The notes under the pieces are model-generated. The model was not told the origin of the DNA and ran no database searches. It saw nothing but the letters and a program-made list of their open reading frames with translations. A stretch of 64,000 bases of DNA, from NCBI GenBank assembly GCA_900541505.1, contig UQKK01000002.1:62001-126000 (forward strand), given 5' to 3'. The position numbers and the translations under genes are program-made. Shown in pieces: positions 9,096 to 17,600 of the stretch; the first letter of the stretch is position 1, and each line of letters begins with the position of its first letter. This stretch comes from an uncultured Ruminococcus sp. (GTDB taxonomy: Bacteria > Bacillota > Clostridia > Lachnospirales > Lachnospiraceae).

Positions 9096-9599
9096 TTAAT
9101 AGCTGCGTATCTTATCATCTGCCTCATCTATGGTCTTGATAATCTTGCGTATCACTACGTAATAGCCCGCATTGTCGTTGACCCGCACGTACGCCCTGTC
9201 GCCCTCCTTCTTGCCGAGGATTGCCTTCCCCAGCGGTGATTCTATGCTAATCAGCCCATTCAGAGAGCTCCCCCGCACAGAGGTGACGATGCGGTAAGTC
9301 TCCACTTCCCCGTCGTCCTCGCAGTACACCTCCACTGTGTTGTTAAGACCCACTTCATCCTCCCCGGAATGGTCCTCCACAATCTGCGCGGTCTTCAACA
9401 TACGCTCCAGGTAGCGGATTCGGCTCTCATTGCGGTTCTTTTCCTTTTTTGCCGCGTGATATTCAAAGTTCTCACTCAAATCCCCGTGGGAGCGCGCTTC
9501 CTTCACCGCCTCGATAAGCTCTTTTCTCTCCACCAGCTTGCGGTGCTCAATTTCCTCCTGAATCTTCTTTACATCACTTTTCGTCAGCTTTTCTCGCAT
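9096..9599 (-). CDS. GreA/GreB-family transcript cleavage factor
   Basis: Protein of 167 residues with the two-part Gre layout: an N-terminal coiled coil carrying the hallmark ARSHGDLSENFEYHAAKKEK, whose acidic residues coordinate magnesium in the RNA polymerase secondary channel, and a C-terminal FKBP-like domain from about residue 90 containing SPLGKAILGKKEGD. It should rescue backtracked polymerase. It is slightly longer than standard GreA and has its own N-terminal sequence, so it may be a second Gre paralogue in the genome. Confidence 0.9.
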   Translation of the reverse strand: MREKLTKSDVKKIQEEIEHRKLVERKELIEAVKEARSHGDLSENFEYHAAKKEKNRNESRIRYLERMLKTAQIVEDHSGEDEVGLNNTVEVYCEDDGEVETYRIVTSVRGSSLNGLISIESPLGKAILGKKEGDRAYVRVNDNAGYYVVIRKIIKTIDEADDKIRSY

Positions 9600-9750
9600 C
9601 CTGAATTCCCTGCCTTCTTACATGAAACCGCCGGCAGGCGGAAAATTTCTTCCCGCACACCGACGGTATCCTCTATTACTGCGTCTTTATAATATCCTCA
9701 GGACATTTTTCGCCCTGCGGAGCGTTTCGTTTAATCGGAAACGGAATCTC

Positions 9751-11289
9751 CTATTTGACAAGAAGAGATTTGCCTGTCATCTCCTTCGGCTGCTCCATCC
9801 CCATCAGCTCAATGAGTGTCGGCGCGATATCTGCGAGACACCCGCCCTCTCTCAACTGATATGCCGGGTCCGCGTTTACAAGGATAAACGGCACCGGATT
9901 GGTGGTGTGCGCCGTGAATGGCTCCCCTGTCTCCTCATCGATGAGCTGCTCTGCATTTCCGTGGTCCGCGCAGATAAACATCTGTCCATCCATCTCTTTG
10001 ATGGCATCGACTGCTCTTCCCACACACTTGTCCACAGCTTCGATTGCCTGCACTGCCGCCGTCTCCACACCGGTATGTCCGACCATATCCGGGTTGGCGA
10101 AATTGATGATGATAACGTCATATTTTCCGGATTTGATAGCTTCCACTAATTTATCACACACTTCGTAGGCGCTCATCTCCGGCTTCAGGTCATAGGTCGC
10201 CACCTTGGGGGATTTCACAAGGATGCGGTCCTCCCCTTCGTTTGGCTCCTCCACGCCGCCATTGAAGAAGAAGGTCACGTGAGCGTACTTCTCCGTCTCC
10301 GCAATCCTCGCCTGCTTCAGACCATTGGCAGCTAAAAATTCTCCGAATGTGTTGGTAATCTCCTCTTTGACGAATGCCACTGTCTTGTTCTCTATGGTCA
10401 CATCGTATTCTGTGAAGCATACAAATGTGGTCTTCACGCGGGAACCTCTGTCAAAGCCGGAAAACTCCTCGTCGCAGAATGTCCTTGTGAGCTCACGGGC
10501 ACGGTCGGGACGGAAATTAAAGAAAATGATGGAATCCTTCTCTTTGATGACTGCTGTGGGCTCTCCGTTCTTTTCAATCACCATAGGCTCCACAAACTCG
10601 TCCGTCTTCTCCGCATCGTAGGAAGCCTGGATGCCCTCTGTGGCGGAGACTGCTTTTACACCCTCGCCATAGACCAGCGCTCTGTACGCTCTCTCCACGC
10701 GGTCCCAGCGGTTATCTCTGTCCATCGCATAGTAGCGCCCGGACACGGTGGCAACCTCTCCGACACCAATCTCTTTCATCTTTGCTTCCAGCTCTGCCAC
10801 ATAGTCCTTTCCGGATGCCGGGGGAGTATCCCTTCCGTCCAGGAAACAATGTACATAGACCTTCTCTAATCCCTGTCTCTTTGCCAGCTCCAAAAGCCCA
10901 TAGATGTGTGTATTGTGGCTGTGCACACCGCCGTCGGATACAAGCCCCATCAGGTGCAGGGCTCCCCCGTTTGCTTTCGCGTTCTCGCACGCTGCCACAA
11001 GCGCCTTGTTCTCGAAGAAATCTCCATCCTGGATGGACTTCGTAATCTTGGTGAGCTCCTGGTATACAATCCTTCCCGCTCCCATATTCAGATGTCCGAC
11101 CTCGGAATTTCCCATCTGTCCCTCAGGAAGACCTACGGAAAGACCGCTGGCATTTCCCTTCACGAACGGATAATCCGCCATCAGAGAATCCATCACCGGG
11201 GTCTTGCCCTCCGCCACGGCGTTCCCTTCTTTGCTCTCTCTCAATCCGTAGCCGTCCAGTATCATCAACACGGTTGGTTTTTTACTCAT
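9751..11289 (-). CDS. gpmI: 2,3-bisphosphoglycerate-independent phosphoglycerate mutase
   Basis: Interconverts 3- and 2-phosphoglycerate with two manganese ions. Length is 512 residues, normal for GpmI. LMILDGYGLRES is the N-terminal metal motif, GQMGNSEVGHLNMG carries the catalytic serine, and FICADHGNAEQLID carries C-terminal ligands. I chose the ATG at 11287-11289, which has AAGGAGATA upstream and starts MSKKPTVLMILDG. The open frame runs 49 codons further up, but that part overlaps the promoter and leader hairpin and is not conserved in character. The gene has its own promoter, unlike many clostridial operons where it follows tpiA directly. Confidence 0.96.
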   Translation of the reverse strand: MSKKPTVLMILDGYGLRESKEGNAVAEGKTPVMDSLMADYPFVKGNASGLSVGLPEGQMGNSEVGHLNMGAGRIVYQELTKITKSIQDGDFFENKALVAACENAKANGGALHLMGLVSDGGVHSHNTHIYGLLELAKRQGLEKVYVHCFLDGRDTPPASGKDYVAELEAKMKEIGVGEVATVSGRYYAMDRDNRWDRVERAYRALVYGEGVKAVSATEGIQASYDAEKTDEFVEPMVIEKNGEPTAVIKEKDSIIFFNFRPDRARELTRTFCDEEFSGFDRGSRVKTTFVCFTEYDVTIENKTVAFVKEEITNTFGEFLAANGLKQARIAETEKYAHVTFFFNGGVEEPNEGEDRILVKSPKVATYDLKPEMSAYEVCDKLVEAIKSGKYDVIIINFANPDMVGHTGVETAAVQAIEAVDKCVGRAVDAIKEMDGQMFICADHGNAEQLIDEETGEPFTAHTTNPVPFILVNADPAYQLREGGCLADIAPTLIELMGMEQPKEMTGKSLLVK

Positions 11290-11321
11290 ATACGTTATCT
11301 CCTTTATCTGATACAGTTTTG

Positions 11322-11355
11322 TACCGCAGGAAAGCTTTGGTTCTTCCCTGCGGTA
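11322..11355 (-). repeat. Inverted repeat in the gpmI leader
   Basis: TACCGCAGG and CCTGCGGTA flank a 16-base loop between the gpmI promoter and its ribosome site. No T-run follows, so it is not a terminator. It may stabilise the messenger or act in control. Confidence 0.5.
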
Positions 11356-11383
11356 TAAAAAGTTCTTTTCTTTTACGGTACTT

Positions 11384-11412
11384 ATTGTACCCGTTTTTCG
11401 GAAATTTTGCAA
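11384..11412 (-). promoter_or_regulatory. Promoter of gpmI
   Basis: On the minus strand a -35 TTGCAA (11407-11412) and a -10 TACAAT (11384-11389) are separated by exactly 17 bases. The site is about 95 bases upstream of the chosen gpmI start. Confidence 0.75.
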
Positions 11413-11517
11413 GGTAAAAGGCAGCCCTTTGTACAAAAGTCACCCTTTTGCGAAACCGCAGCCGAGGTTGCCCCGCTGCCGCCTTGTCCGCCGAAAAGCC
11501 TCCCTTCTCGTATGACA

Positions 11518-11553
11518 AAGAAAAAAGGAGCACGAAACTTCGTCTCCTTTTCT
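11518..11553 (-). terminator. Intrinsic terminator of the pilus operon
   Basis: Near-perfect hairpin whose arms include AAAGGAG and CTCCTTT plus CGAA/TTCG, ending in a T-run on the minus strand. It lies about 25 bases after the last pilus gene and before the gpmI promoter. Confidence 0.85.
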
Positions 11554-11575
11554 CTTTTTATCCGTTTTTTTGAAA

Positions 11576-12196
11576 CTACTTCTTCTCTTTTCTGCGCCTG
11601 TATTTTACTGCCGCCGTACCTGCTGCCGCTATACCCGCAGCGATACACAAGCCCCCGAGAATCTGTATCTGAATCATTGACATTCCGCCATCCCCGGTCT
11701 TTGCACTTTCGGCGATATGCTTCTTCTCATACTGATTTACAAACAACGCTTTCTCCTGCTTAATAAAGGACGAATCCCCCTCTTTGTACAGGTTTACGAC
11801 TGTTTGCCATCCGTCTGCTTCATTTAACACCTTCACCACCAGACGATACTGTGTGCTGTCATAGGTATATCCTTCCTCTTCTTCCTTCTCCTCGTACAGC
11901 GTATACGTATAAACGCCAAGTTCTGTATACGAGATGGGAATGGTCTTGTTTTCTTCTCCGTTGAGAGTGATTCTCCCGCCTTCATCCGGCAGAGGAAACC
12001 CTTCTTTATCAGGCAGGATACGAATGTAAAATGCACATTCCTTCTCCGGCGCCTCCCCGGCAATCTGTTTTTCCACCGGAATTTGAGCCGTGACAGAGTT
12101 TTCTTTTGCCCCGCCCTGTACTGCCGGATGAAGGCAGAGCAATAGGCTCAGCAGAAACGGAAATGCAAGCCATCTCTTTTTATTTTTCCAACTCAT
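11576..12196 (-). CDS. Minor pilin, FctB-like, with isopeptide-type pilin domain
   Basis: Surface protein of 206 residues. It has an N-terminal signal peptide (basic start, then AFPFLLSLLLCL), one Spy0128-like pilin domain at about 40-155 with the hallmark GVYTYTLYE and an ending FVNQYE, then AKTGDGG at 165-171, a hydrophobic segment of about 22 residues and a basic tail. There is no LPXTG. I chose the ATG at 12194-12196 with AAGGAG upstream; an upstream TTG in frame lacks its own site. It is the last gene of the operon, 14 bases after the sortase, the place of the FctB anchor pilin in streptococcal FCT loci. It probably links the fibre to the wall. Confidence 0.8.
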   Translation of the reverse strand: MSWKNKKRWLAFPFLLSLLLCLHPAVQGGAKENSVTAQIPVEKQIAGEAPEKECAFYIRILPDKEGFPLPDEGGRITLNGEENKTIPISYTELGVYTYTLYEEKEEEEGYTYDSTQYRLVVKVLNEADGWQTVVNLYKEGDSSFIKQEKALFVNQYEKKHIAESAKTGDGGMSMIQIQILGGLCIAAGIAAAGTAAVKYRRRKEKK

Positions 12197-12210
12197 CTTT
12201 TCTCCTTCCT

Positions 12211-12951
12211 TCAATGCTTATCTATCACTCTGGCAAATGCCATGTACCGCCCGTCTGTCCGGTCGGAATCGCAAGTGGAAAATCCGAGAATCCGTTCCTC
12301 CTCCCCCGGAACAGTCCCGGATATCCACATTGCTTTCTCTTCTATGTAGGTAAGGAGCGCCTCCTTGTCCTCCCAGGATATTCTATCCGGTTGAAAGACA
12401 TGGTTATCATAGGCATCGGTATCTAAAAACGCAAAGATTTCAATGGGGTAAGCCCCCTGCGGCAGGTACAGCGTCCCGCTTTGGTGGGAATCAAAAAACG
12501 CTTTCTCCACATATTTATCTAAATCCCCGAACATCTTCCCCTGAGACATATGATGTCCGTAGAGAAGGGAATAACAGTCTGAAAAATCCCTGCTGTTCTT
12601 ATAGTCCAGGAAGATACTCCCGGAGAGGGAATATTCGCCGTACACGTCATGATTTAAGTACACAGCATTATCCTCCCCCTGTACCACGGGATAGTCGATT
12701 CCCGTTTTGTCAATGGTAATCCAGGCACAGACATCCGGATTGATTTCCATCAGTTTTTTGAGCGCCTCGCCGGGTGAATCTTTCTCCGGCTTATACTTTG
12801 CTATTCCACTGGAGAGTCCTGCTCCATCATATACCCTGTACGTATCCCACAGCGAATATAGACCGTACAGCAGCACAACCGACAGCGCAATACCGATTGC
12901 CAAGTCTGTGAGGCGGTTTAAAAACCGCCCTGTCTTTATCCAAAAGTTCAT
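12211..12951 (-). CDS. Class B sortase, pilus polymerising
   Basis: Membrane-anchored transpeptidase of 246 residues with one N-terminal membrane helix at about 15-35. The class B catalytic set is present: His133 in LLYGHHM, Cys227 in LGFSTCD and Arg235 in TDGRYMAFAR. DYPVVQGEDNAVYLNHD is also typical of class B. In FCT-type loci the class B enzyme SrtC2 joins pilin subunits, and here the gene lies between the major and minor pilins. It starts 3 bases after the pilin stop, with GAGG almost touching the ATG, so translation is probably coupled to the pilin gene. Confidence 0.92.
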   Translation of the reverse strand: MNFWIKTGRFLNRLTDLAIGIALSVVLLYGLYSLWDTYRVYDGAGLSSGIAKYKPEKDSPGEALKKLMEINPDVCAWITIDKTGIDYPVVQGEDNAVYLNHDVYGEYSLSGSIFLDYKNSRDFSDCYSLLYGHHMSQGKMFGDLDKYVEKAFFDSHQSGTLYLPQGAYPIEIFAFLDTDAYDNHVFQPDRISWEDKEALLTYIEEKAMWISGTVPGEEERILGFSTCDSDRTDGRYMAFARVIDKH

Positions 12952-12954
12952 CCT

Positions 12955-14034
12955 CTATCTGTGCATTCTGGTCTTTCTAAATACCATGGCTGCCAGAATC
13001 GCTGCCGCAAACAGCACAATTCCCACAAAGGGAAGCACATCCAGCATGATTCCCGTATCTCCTGTTGTCTCCTTGTTGTTCTCAAAGTGTACGATATTGT
13101 TTCCCGTTGCGATGCTGCCTGACGCGTTTCTGTTTTCCGCGCCTGTAACCGGACTCCCTTCCGTTTCTTTATTCGTAATGGTTGTGGTGTAATCTTCGAT
13201 TCCCTCCGAAGACTCTGTCACACTGTAGGTCGTTCCCACCGGAAGGTAGGATACTACTAAGTACTGTTCGTTCTGAAGCGTAAAATCAAGCTGACTTCCC
13301 AGTGTCGCAGTGCCCGTCTTTCCATCTATCGGTTGATTGTCAGAACCATATATGGTATAGGTGTAATTTTTGATTCTGGCAGCACCATTGTTCAGTGTTA
13401 AGCTAAAGGAAAATTCCTTATCCTTATCCCCCAAGTTTCCCGTAACTTCCTTTTCAATCCTTATATCTGCTGTGTCATATTGGTTTGTAAAGGCAACCGG
13501 ACTTGGCTGTTTTTTATCCTCCGTATCGTACACCGCCATGCTCAGAATCTCCAGTCCGCTCTCCCCATGGACAACCGTGTAAGTCACGTTATATGTGTTC
13601 TCATCATAAGTCATTCCGGCGCTGCTGCCTTTTGTCTCCTGTATCGTGTAGGTATAACGTCCGATAGCGGAGAATGTAATCTCCGGGTCCCAACTGCCTG
13701 TCAGAGTTTTATTATTGCCGGATACAGCCGCCCCTCCCCAGACAGAGGTATCTCCGCCCAGTGTGAAGCTTGGATTTGCCGGCGTGGGCGCTGGTGTGTC
13801 TTCCGGCGCATCTGAAACGGTTCCCGTTCCACTCATGGTAAAGGTGAAGGTCTCATCGACGGGTGCATCCTTCTGCGCCATCTCGAGTACCTTGGACACC
13901 GCAATCTTGCCCTTGCCACTATCTGTTGTGGATACGGTTCCTCCTGCCGCCATTGCCGGCATCACTGCCGTCACTGTCATCAGCGCTGCCAGGATTGTGC
14001 CTGTCAGGGCTTTCCATAGTTTTCTTTTTTTCAT
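12955..14034 (-). CDS. Major pilin, FctA/Spy0128-like
   Basis: Secreted protein of 359 residues: signal peptide ending near AMAA (about residue 30), then two tandem Spy0128-type domains. The first, about 40-190, contains GRYTYTIQE and ends FTNQYD. The second, about 191-318, begins EKEVTGNLGDKDKEFSFSL. These domains normally form internal Lys-Asn bonds aided by a glutamate, consistent with the conserved Glu in YTIQE. The sorting region is ETTGDTG at 322-328, then a membrane helix and RKTRMHR, with no LPXTG. It has a strong AGGAGGG site. Two pilin domains in the third operon position fit the fibre backbone. Confidence 0.88.
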   Translation of the reverse strand: MKKRKLWKALTGTILAALMTVTAVMPAMAAGGTVSTTDSGKGKIAVSKVLEMAQKDAPVDETFTFTMSGTGTVSDAPEDTPAPTPANPSFTLGGDTSVWGGAAVSGNNKTLTGSWDPEITFSAIGRYTYTIQETKGSSAGMTYDENTYNVTYTVVHGESGLEILSMAVYDTEDKKQPSPVAFTNQYDTADIRIEKEVTGNLGDKDKEFSFSLTLNNGAARIKNYTYTIYGSDNQPIDGKTGTATLGSQLDFTLQNEQYLVVSYLPVGTTYSVTESSEGIEDYTTTITNKETEGSPVTGAENRNASGSIATGNNIVHFENNKETTGDTGIMLDVLPFVGIVLFAAAILAAMVFRKTRMHR

Positions 14035-14063
14035 GTGTAATCCCTCCTACTTTTATATTGTAT

Positions 14064-14687
14064 TTAAAATCCTCTGCGCCGGATGAGGGTAAAAATCTTT
14101 CCCGAAATATCCTTCGTCTTTACCGTCCCGTAATGACGGCTGTCCTTCCCCTCCGTCCGACAATCGCAGAGAATAAATACACTGTCTTCTGCTACTTTGC
14201 AAGGGAGGTAAACTTCCACTTCCTCCCTGTCCACAGGATAGAAAAACTCTTCCTGCTGCACATTTTCATTTACAATCACATAGCCTTCTTCTGTAAAATC
14301 CACCGTGTCTCCGCCCGCTGCCGCGATACGCCCCACGCAAGTCTCTCCGTCCGCCTCATAGACGACCAATTCGCCGGCGGCATACCCGCCCGCCAGACGG
14401 TTAAAGAAGACTACATCTCCGTCCCGGACCGCGGGATACATCCCCGCTCCTTTCATAACAGTGATACCAAACACCCAGAAAAAGACAATGCCCAGAATCA
14501 ACCCCATTCCAATAAGCTTAAACGCCAGTTTTCCGTATACACGCAGCACTTCTTCTTTGCGGAATACTTCTTTTTCCTTTTGTCGGCTCCGCTGTCTCCC
14601 GGCATCGCTCATTTCTTCCTGTGGTCTTCCTTTTTCCCGCTCTTTCGTGGGATGTCTCACCTTTCTTGCTCTGTACTTTCTTCTCAT
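14064..14687 (-). CDS. SipA-like signal peptidase homologue lacking both catalytic residues
   Basis: Protein of 207 residues with a very basic cytoplasmic N-terminus (about 1-50), one membrane helix at about 55-76 and a type I signal peptidase fold. Where active enzymes have Ser before Met in the SMxP motif, this protein has Gly82 (GMYPAVRDGD). Where the catalytic Lys precedes Arg it has Gly119 (CVGRIAAAGGD). Both halves of the Ser-Lys dyad are therefore replaced. Streptococcal SipA, encoded in FCT pilus loci, is likewise a non-catalytic homologue needed for pilus assembly. The start overlaps the adhesin stop by ATGA, so the two are translationally coupled. Probable role: pilus assembly chaperone with the class B sortase. 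Confidence 0.85.
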   Translation of the reverse strand: MRRKYRARKVRHPTKEREKGRPQEEMSDAGRQRSRQKEKEVFRKEEVLRVYGKLAFKLIGMGLILGIVFFWVFGITVMKGAGMYPAVRDGDVVFFNRLAGGYAAGELVVYEADGETCVGRIAAAGGDTVDFTEEGYVIVNENVQQEEFFYPVDREEVEVYLPCKVAEDSVFILCDCRTEGKDSRHYGTVKTKDISGKIFTLIRRRGF

Positions 14688-17600
14688 CTTCTCCGCCTGC
14701 TTCCATGCCTTCTGCTGCCTGCATGTCTTCTCTTAAGTTTTCCATAATTCCAGCCTAACGCCGCAATTCCCGCTCCGGCGGCAAATGTAAGTCCAAGCGG
14801 CGGTCCCAGTGTTTTAATGCCCAAGTCTCCTGTGGTATCTTTCTCATTTTTGAAATGTACCGTCATATCCCTATCCAGCGTTCCGCTCGCATTGGCTGCG
14901 GTCACTGTATAACCCGCAGACTCACCGTCTATCTCCGTCACAATATAGGTGCTCCCCAGCAAAATATCCGCAATCTCTATTTTTTCCTTGTGTTTCAGTG
15001 TAAACTCTGCCGTCCCCTCATCTAATGCCACTGTCCCTGTCCTGCTGCTTCCATCCTGGGCGGTCTTCACATAGGACAGCGAACTGCCCTGGTAGACGGC
15101 GCCATCCTGCTCAAGCGTCAAGGTAAAATGAAACTCCCTGCTCTTGTCGCCAAGGTTCCCTGTCACTTCTTTCTCCACCGCAAGACTCACAGTATTCGCA
15201 TAAAAACCGCAGTCATTATACCTGGACACATAGAGATAAGTACTCATATCTTCTATCTCGGGCAGTACGATGCCTTCAATGCGGGTGTATTTAAGAACCC
15301 CGCCCTCATAAAAGCCTGCCGCGTCAGAATCCATATAATCTGATACGCCCTCCTTGTTTGCCTCTGTCACTTCATATTCGCTGAGTTCCATCTCGTCCCC
15401 GAATTGTACCGCATATGTTCCTGGAAGGAGAATGTCAAAATGATACTCTCCGTTTTCACCGGTCGTACAGGTAAGGGGCTTTTTATCTTCTCCTGTGACA
15501 AATGCATATTCCCCGGTGACTGTATCCATCTTCAGAAGTTTGACCGTAATTCCGGAAAGCAATGTTTCCTCCGCATCCCGGGCTCCGTCACGGTTGGAAT
15601 CCAGCCATGCCGTTCCTTCCAAAGCGCGGGATACGATATAGGCGGTGGCTTCCACCTCCAGACTGCCATCCGAAAGACTGTTCACAAGCTTATCCCCCGG
15701 TGCGCCGCCCGGTACTTTCAGGAGAACATGGGCTTTATATGCCTTGCCGCTTTCCAGTTCTCCCAGAATCACTACCGCAGAAGGCTTCTCACCGATAAGT
15801 GTTGTGATGCTTCCATTTTCATCTATCTCCGCCTTTGTCCAACGAACATCTTCCCCCTCAACCACAGATTGTCCTCTTCGGATGTCAGATGCGGTATAGT
15901 CCTGGGAAATGGTTCCTCTCACCGCAGCATCGGTTGTATAATATGCCTCCCAGGACTGCCAGTTGCCTGACGAAGCGATATCCAGTTTCCACTCTTTGAC
16001 AATCAAGTCTCCATCAAACTGACTGCCCTTGCTGTCCCCGTTTGCAGGAAGGACATCCAGGATAATTTTCTCTGCCGCGCTGCCCCCGTTATTTCCCACA
16101 TTGACCGTATAACCGATATCGTCTCCCACCTCATTCAGCATCCGGTCCGCATACTTTGACAGAGAGGAGGCACGCAGTTTAATCACATGGAGTGTCACCT
16201 GTGACAGATTCCCATTCAAAGCGCTCTTTTCACGCATGTCCCGTGTGCTCTGTATGACAGCAGTGTTGGTCAATTCCTCACCGTTTATTACGTCCGTCTC
16301 TTCATTTCCCGGAGTACCGATAGCAGCGCTGTAATAGATGGGCTCCATCTCTTCTCCCAGCGTCACATCCGACAGAATCCAGGTGAGCATCGTGCCGCCG
16401 TCTTCCGCCGCAGTGATATCCGGTTCTGTCTGTACGCCTCCGGTCACTGTCCCCTGCCGACCGGGCTGCTCATTTTCTGTATAAGTACCCCCGATGTAAG
16501 CGGAACCCGGGATATAGGAGAGTCCCTCGGGAAGTGTGTCCCTTATGATGACGCGGGTTTTCTCCCCGTCCGGCTGGCTGTCCACCGGCTCGGCCGCCGG
16601 ATACAATGCATAATCTGCCACCCGCTCTCCGTACTGCATGTCATAATCCGTCTTTACTTCCCCTGTGTCATTCTTTGTCTGGAGAGCCGCTTTTTTAATG
16701 GCTGTCTTTTCTCCGATGATATAGAGCGAATCTCCTTCCTGATATCCATCATAGTGTCCTCCGCTGTAACCGTCCTCCGTATATCTTGTCTTTGTATAGG
16801 AGTCGGCATGTCGCTCCGCGCTCGCCTTGGGCAGGGCGGTGGGACCTGCCGGATTATTGCTCTGCATAGAGGGAATTTTCTCCTTCGCCCCATCCCCATC
16901 GAACATCTGATAATCTTCCCATATCCACATCTTTGATGATATGGTTGTCATATAGACTTTGTTGGTGACATCCTCCCCCTCTTTTGCCTTCACGTAAAGG
17001 GATGCTTTAGGATAGGAACCTCCGTCATACTCTCCTATATCGTCATAATCACTGAAGCCGTCTGCCGGATAAACCTCAAAGAGCGCCCCTACGCACACCG
17101 CTCCCTCCGGTATCTCCTCCAACGATGCATAATAGAACATATCCTCCATCTTTGCTTCCGACATCTCCTGGTCACTGCTCCAGGTGCTGCCGTCCCTTTT
17201 CGTGGCAAAGTAAATGTCTCCTTCATATCCCATGTCGGCTACGGCTGCATCCTCAAACCGCTTCTCCCCGGTCAGCTCCACTCCGGCAGGGTCGAATTTC
17301 ATCAGAGACTTGCCGACAATCATACAGTTATCGTCATCCCCCTTTTCTTTATTTGCCATCCCCCAGGTTATCGCCGCTTCCTGTCCGGGCACCACCCAGT
17401 CCAGTCCGTTTCGCAGATAATCCTGTCCGTTGTTGACATCAACAGTCGCTACCTGCTCTCTGGAAGACCAGAGTATGGTGTTGCTGTAACTGATTGTCTC
17501 CCGAAGCGCCATCTTGTCTTTCTGTACGTCATCGGTGGTGATATTCTGGTTGCTGTTTCCGGTCTTGTCCTCCGCAAGCTTCTGTCCGCTCACAGATACA

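Noticed and set aside
11290..11436. 49-codon N-terminal extension of gpmI
   Set aside because: It covers the promoter and leader hairpin; the ATG at 11289 has a proper ribosome site and gives the normal length.
14064..14687. Active signal peptidase I (lepB)
   Set aside because: The Ser and Lys catalytic positions are both glycine, so an active enzyme is not supported.
13863..14747. 294-codon plus-strand open frame over the pilin and SipA-like genes
   Set aside because: It is antisense to two clear genes that have their own ribosome sites and domain structure.
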